Below, in pieces: positions 55,547-59,546 of a stretch of DNA of 59,546 bases (positions are counted from its first letter, which is position 1; each line of letters starts with the position of its first letter). The DNA lies in the NCBI RefSeq assembly GCF_000224145.3, contig NC_020166.2:498682-558227 (forward strand), in the 5' to 3' direction. Made by a program: the position numbers and the translations under genes. The notes beneath the pieces are model-generated. The model searched no databases and was not told where the DNA came from. It was given only the letters and a program-made list of their open reading frames with translations. This DNA is from Ciona intestinalis. Lineage: Eukaryota; Chordata; Ascidiacea; Phlebobranchia; Cionidae.

Positions 55547-55725
55547 TGTAACCAAAGAGACAAATCAAAGTTGTAATTCTTCGGCAAGGTTATTAACATA
55601 GCTTCGGTTGATCCGCCGCAAACCAATTTACGATGTTCCGCAAAAATCAGTGGCGCCAACCCCACGACCAAAAACACGACTGCGACCGAATTAGTTGAAA
55701 GTCTAGGCCCCTGTAATTCCATCAT
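55547..55725 (-). CDS. Possible first exon of a secreted protein (signal peptide)
   Basis: An ATG-ATG start gives MMELQGPRLSTNSVAVVFLV, continuing VVGLAPLIFAEHRKLVCGG. This is a polar/basic N-terminus, a hydrophobic core and a plausible signal-peptidase site before EHRK. The frame stays open for 59 codons to a possible donor TTACA/gtagca (phase 2); otherwise it stops one codon later. No downstream exon was identified. Sequence after the signal (CGGSTEAMLITLPKNYNFDL) vaguely recalls the start of a ZP-type module, but this is weak. Confidence 0.35.
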
Positions 55726-56092
55726 ATAAGATTACGATCTGTACATTCTATACGGGTTTAAGGGGGAAGCTATTAGTAGAGGCTTGAGTGACCTAATGGC
55801 ATCTACTTGAGAATCAACGCAAATAAATTGACAGCGTCTGGTAGATGTTAACACACGATGGGTCCTTGTGTAGTTTTGCTCATTGATAGTTCTGATAAAA
55901 AGGTTTTAGACCACACACGTATATTACTCCAGCGGAACCAGCCACACTTGTCCTCGTGCAATGGTTGCTTATCGCTAAACAAAGACTTGTGGAAATTATT
56001 GGATGCTGGTCCGGCTTTGAAAACGAACAGTTCGTAGGTACGGGATGCTTAAACCACTGTGGCCATTACAACCAATAAGGGTTCAATATTGA

Positions 56093-56317
56093 ATGTACCA
56101 GAATTGTATGCTTATACTTATAAGTGGACCACCGTGCTGTGGTGATTTTGAAACCCTTCCAACAAAGAAAAGGATAGGAGAGCAAACACACTTTTTTTAT
56201 TTTGAAAGTCAGAATTGTAGAATTCTTAAGAATAGCAAAGACATTTCAACGCTAAATGCTAAACCATCAACAGAACTGCAACTTTACCTGAAAGAACTAC
56301 CCAGCAAAGGCCAGTAA
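56093..56317 (+). CDS. Unassigned open frame, possibly a terminal exon
   Basis: The frame reads NCMLILISGPPCCGDFETLP, then KKRIGEQTHFFYFESQNCRI and ends PSTELQLYLKELPSKGQ-stop. A 'tgtaccag' or 'cttataag' just inside could be an acceptor. Composition looks protein-like, but I recognise no family, see no upstream exon, and a frame of this length can arise by chance. Confidence 0.2.
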   Translation: MYQNCMLILISGPPCCGDFETLPTKKRIGEQTHFFYFESQNCRILKNSKDISTLNAKPSTELQLYLKELPSKGQ

Positions 56318-56699
56318 ACAGTGGCAAACGTTTCAGACCACCGCGCCGCTTTTATACGCTGCCCTCGCTGCGCATTCACTTGTACAAACCAAAAAACGTC
56401 TGCTCCACCAATACATAAGATGAAGTTAGGGTGTGACGTCATCATTTCTAAAAGTCGGCTTACTGGACGGACCTATAGTTGTATTAGTGGTAAGAGAACG
56501 AAGCCAACAAAGACTTTTTTATTTTAAAACAATGATTTATTTAATAAATAGTAAAAACATGTGGTATACAGAGTTAATTGCAACCAATTTTTTTTAATGT
56601 TGAATTACATGACAATTATGTGCAGTCTATTGACCAACATATAAATTGCAATGCCAACCCCTAGCTCTCTGGTGATTGTTTGCCACAAGTGTTGTCGTC

Positions 56700-56773
56700 G
56701 GCCGGTTAGCTCAGTTGGTTAGAGCGTCGTGCTAATAACGCGAATGTCGCGGGTTCGATCCCCGTACTGGCCA
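56700..56773 (+). tRNA. tRNA-Ile (AAU)
   Basis: A complete 74-base cloverleaf. The acceptor stem GGCCGGT pairs with ACTGGCC (one G-U), discriminator A follows. The D arm is in TAGCTCAGTTGGTTAGAGC (A box), the anticodon loop CTAATAA shows AAT, and the T arm is GCGGGTTCGATCCCCGT (B box). It is a close match to canonical eukaryotic tRNA-Ile-AAU, with no intron. There is no T-run before the next tRNA. Confidence 0.97.
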
Positions 56774-56778
56774 CTTCT

Positions 56779-56851
56779 GCCTCGATAGCTCAGTTGGGAG
56801 AGCGTTAGACTGAAGATCTAAAGGTCCCTGGTTCAATCCCGGGTCGGGGCA
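56779..56851 (+). tRNA. tRNA-Phe (GAA)
   Basis: A complete 73-base cloverleaf. The acceptor GCCTCGA pairs with TCGGGGC (one G-U), discriminator A. The D arm TAGCTCAGTTGGGAGAGC, anticodon loop CTGAAGA with GAA, and T arm CCCTGGTTCAATCCCGGG are as in eukaryotic tRNA-Phe. It begins five bases after the tRNA-Ile and is followed by a T5 run. Confidence 0.97.
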
Positions 56852-57091
56852 GTCTTTTTAAGCATAAAGTTTGAGCATCACAGAAACACGATGGATGAAT
56901 GATTCATATAGAGTATAGACCGTTGTTAATTACCTTAAAAATGATCAGAATATTAGGACAGTATGTGGTAAAGGTGTCCCATCTCCCCCTCTACTATAAG
57001 ATCAAAAATAACAGTGCACTTGGTTAGACCTGAACCAAGTAATTTAATCTTATATTTCAGCTACAATATTTTTTCTATTAATATAACTCAG
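56852..57091. other. Spacer downstream of the tRNA pair
   Basis: Contains the right end of a MITE-like copy near 56950-56998 (AAAGGTGTCCCATCTCCCCC). Otherwise I see nothing in it. Confidence 0.5.
56855..56859 (+). terminator. Pol III T-run terminator after tRNA-Phe
   Basis: TTTTT starts four bases after the tRNA-Phe discriminator. It is the first T-run of four or more downstream of the tRNA-Ile as well, so it probably ends both transcripts. Confidence 0.8.
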
Positions 57092-57575
57092 GGCAAGATC
57101 TCTCGAACCACACTTGGATTTATTATTGGTGTTATTTGGTCCAGTGCTACTGATGAGTATCTCCTTTACGTACATTGAAGATACTTACGACGTGTACAAG
57201 CAGAGTGCATTTATGTCGATTACTATACCTGATGTTACGTATCATATCGCAAGTAATTTATTAGGAATTTCATTATTTTAAATGCTCTTTGTTTGCTACC
57301 AAATGGGACGAGCAAATATAATGAAAATGTGTCCCATCTTTCCCGCTGTCTTATAACTCCATTGGTTAAGTGTTCTAACATTAATAATCAGCATAAACAT
57401 GTTTGTTGATTATTATGCAGGGCCACTTGCTCCTACAGAAGCAATGATTACTGTAGACATGTTCGGGAGAGAAGCTTTCCAACATGTAAATTATAAATGG
57501 TTGGCTGATGCTGTAGTTGCTTTACAAATGTTTTGTAGCAATTCTACAGGATGGCAATGCACGTTTGTACTGTAG
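57092..57575 (+). CDS. Candidate two-exon 3' part of an unassigned gene
   Basis: Exons 57092-57252 (acceptor aactcag, donor GCAA/gtaatt) and 57421-57575 (acceptor gattattatgcag) join in phase 1 and give an open frame to TAG. The first has a hydrophobic run (LDLLLVLFGPVLLMSISF), then EDTYDVYKQSAFMSIT. The second reads PLAPTEAMITVDMFGREAFQ and ends STGWQCTFVL-stop. The intron contains a MITE-like fragment. No family was recognised and no upstream exon found. Its last 85 bases overlap an open frame on the other strand, and at most one of the two may be real. Confidence 0.25.
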
Positions 57576-57712
57576 TGTTTTTCAATATAAACCCACGTCT
57601 CGTCCGTGGTCCATGTTCCAGTAGTACCGTTATTCTGGTAGCAACACGGGATTAACGTATTTTTATCCCGAGTTTTTAGCCCCCAGTTTTGTCCATTGGT
57701 TTCTAATCTCAT
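57491..57712 (-). CDS. Unassigned open frame with protein-like composition
   Basis: Reads MRLETNGQNWGLKTRDKN, then LIPCCYQNNGTTGTWTTDET, WVYIEKHYSTNVHCHPVELL and ends KATTASANHL-stop. Four cysteines, several Trp and N-linked sequons would suit an extracellular protein. The frame extends a little upstream (KARQHTQTRLSARKV) to a possible acceptor near 57745. A possible donor (AACATTT/gtaaag) lies inside it. No family was recognised. Confidence 0.3.
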   Translation of the reverse strand: MRLETNGQNWGLKTRDKNTLIPCCYQNNGTTGTWTTDETWVYIEKHYSTNVHCHPVELLQNICKATTASANHL

Positions 57713-58380
57713 AACTTTCCGTGCAGATAAACGGGTTTGTGTATGTTGCCTGGCTTTGGTATAAATGCAGTATCACCATTGGATGGTTACCTTATAAAGC
57801 TACCGAGAGCATGTGACAACGAGTAGTATCTATTCTGTGCTTTACCAGCAGTTGGGGTGTTCGTTCCTTAAGTTTTGTGGACCAGAAGCCGACTTTAAAC
57901 TTTTCGATATATTTCTGGCGCATTATAAGTATAGTAAACATTTAAAAAATGTTTAAAATCACCTACAAAGTTACATTTAATAACAATATTCGTATATGTA
58001 ACGTTTTTTACACAAACAAAACATATGTACAATGACGTCATATATAATCCGGCCAGGCGGTCGTCTTATAAGTTGTTTTAAATCTTAATTTTACTCTCGT
58101 ACAATATGTTTGATACATTATTTGCGTAAAATATAATTAATTTTAACATTTTATTGTTTTATTTTAGCAAAATCGATAAAAAAACAGATAAAATCTAATA
58201 CCATATTAATCCGCCAAAGATCTACGTTTTACATTTATGCATTATGACGTAACAATCATTATATTCTTTAAAAATTTAACCGACCAATCAGTGACGAGGA
58301 TGGAAATTTGTTGCGGAATATTCCAAAAATCTTTCTTTTCAACAAAACCTTTGAAGGGAAAGCTGCGTTTTTGTTTCCTG
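57576..58380. other. Non-coding stretch upstream of the right-edge gene
   Basis: Apart from the start of the minus-strand open frame above, I see no exon. It is AT-rich. A CCAAT motif (CGACCAATCAGTGACGAGG, near 58281) and a run of TTC/GAA words lie upstream of the first donor at 58450, which would fit a promoter for the plus-strand gene. Confidence 0.45.
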
Positions 58381-58815
58381 CGACAAAAATTAAGTTTTCT
58401 TCCGATTTTAGCTTAAAAGCGACTTCTGGAACAGGAATTCTTGCACTTGGTGAGTACTTTAACGTAAATTACGATAATTTAACTTGAAACATCTAAAAAT
58501 AAAACACTGCAATCTATTTATTCTGCACTGTTAGTTGTCTGTACGTAGATTTGTTATAGGTGACTGTTATAATAATAACGAATACTGAAATAAATTTTGT
58601 ATATCTGTTTTAACAAATATAATATCGAAATATTTTGTGCTAGTGTAGAATTCTTCCGCTACATTGTCTGCTAAGCTCAGACACTTAACCACAATCATTT
58701 ATTAACCGCCAACCTCTAACACTATCCACTTACCTATAATCTGTAACATAAGTGAGGAATCTTTACTATCACCAATAATTTACTATTAATTAATCACTAT
58801 TAATTTAAATTTTAG

Positions 58816-59096
58816 AATTATTTGTCCTGATGACGACTATATGACGTCATGAACTCCAAGGTAAGTACAATCAGCTGAACATCGAGGAATGAAGCGATGT
58901 CGATGTAAAAGTTGATTCGTTGTGAATTATCGGTCACAGAATAAGCGTGGTTTCAATAGCTTACTGTTCTATACCTGCGTTTAAAATAACGTTGGGGTCG
59001 CGGCAAAAAATAAAAAAAAACTCGCGACCCCAACATCTAACATTGGAAGCCAGTCACAACAACTTTATGACGAAGAAGATTGAAGCGTCCTTTAAG
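58816..59096 (+). CDS. Probable 5' exons of a plus-strand gene leaving the window
   Basis: Three strong donors follow one another on plus: CACTTG/gtgagtac at 58450, TCCAAG/gtaagtac at 58861 and TTTAAG/gtaagttt at 59097. Plausible acceptors are taaattttag (exon 58816-58860) and ggaagccag (exon 59054-59096). The middle exon ends ATG AAC TCC AAG in phase 0, but joining it in that frame to the third exon hits a stop. So translation more likely starts at the ATG at 59067 (MTKKIEASFK, phase 0 at the donor), with the earlier exons untranslated. The product is unknown. Confidence 0.4.
58991..59034. repeat. Perfect 12-bp inverted repeat with A-rich loop
   Basis: GTTGGGGTCGCG (58991-59002) and CGCGACCCCAAC (59023-59034) flank a 20-base, almost pure A loop. 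It lies 20 bases before the likely third exon of the right-edge gene. It could be a fold-back element remnant or an RNA hairpin in the intron. Confidence 0.85.
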
Positions 59097-59546
59097 GTAA
59101 GTTTATTTTACGGTAAAAGGTGTCAAGAAACATAGATTTGGAATGGAGACTGTAAGGGTGTATTGGCTGTTAAGCATGTTTGGATGCAGAGATGATGACA
59201 TCAAGGCTTGCTGCTATCACAGCATGTGTTTGGGGGCAAAGTTTTCATAATACTGCAGACAAGCAATGTTTTGTCAAATTAGTAAGATATGTGTGGAATT
59301 TTAAAAACAACGCCTGTAGTATAACGACAGTCGCTGGTGTGCGGATTTATATATGAGCATTATTTGCTTAAGGTAATTACTGTTGCCTAATTAGTTCAAA
59401 ATTGTTAGTCTTAAAAATAACCTGTTTCAAATTAATGTATCGTGTTTCTCGAATGATTTGTTCGGAGTGTTTACTGCAAATACATCTTCGTGCAATTGCC
59501 GCAGTTTGTCGTGTGTGATACAATTTTGCTGCAGATAAGTGTGGGA

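Overview
This looks like nuclear DNA from a tunicate, almost certainly a Ciona species (C. intestinalis complex or a close relative). The evidence is the AT-rich base composition, small exons split by short GT-AG introns, metazoan genes with intact exon phases, and copies of short dispersed repeats that I recognise as typical of Ciona. No prokaryotic gene, CRISPR array or virus is apparent.

Layout, right to left, because the main genes all lie on the minus strand. A leucine-rich-repeat (LRR) single-pass membrane protein (48941-42213, 8 exons, 933 aa) has a TLR-like ectodomain, a Thr/Ser-rich loop inside the LRR array and no TIR domain. Next comes muskelin, mkln1 (40645-34007, 14 exons, 760 aa), the kelch subunit of the CTLH/GID ubiquitin ligase. 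Then comes an LRIG orthologue (33042-15764, 19 exons, 1127 aa) with LRRs, three Ig domains, a membrane segment and a cytoplasmic tail. Then a compact single-domain rhodanese of the TSTD1 type (14645-13377, 4 exons, 126 aa). Finally there is a probable type II membrane protein with an EGF-like domain (10367-8958, 3' end not found) and, at the left edge, a Thr-rich 15-residue repeat exon that may belong to it. In the four complete models every intron phase matches and the total coding length is a multiple of three, which is strong internal support.

The right-hand 11 kb is mostly non-coding. It holds two tRNA genes five bases apart (Ile-AAU and Phe-GAA, plus strand), a signal-peptide-like first exon (minus, 55725), weak candidate exons at 56.1 and 57.1-57.7 kb, and the probable 5' exons of a plus-strand gene leaving the window at 59.1 kb. 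The neighbours do not form an obvious pathway. Muskelin works in intracellular ubiquitin ligation, while the two LRR proteins are cell-surface receptors or modulators.

Introns and intergenic DNA carry many short repeats: tRNA-derived SINEs, a MITE-like family whose ends read GGGTGGGGTAAGATGGG, a second family around GTGGTGAATAAAATAACAGA, minisatellites and fold-back elements. All splice sites were placed by eye from the sequence; no alignment or transcript data were available.
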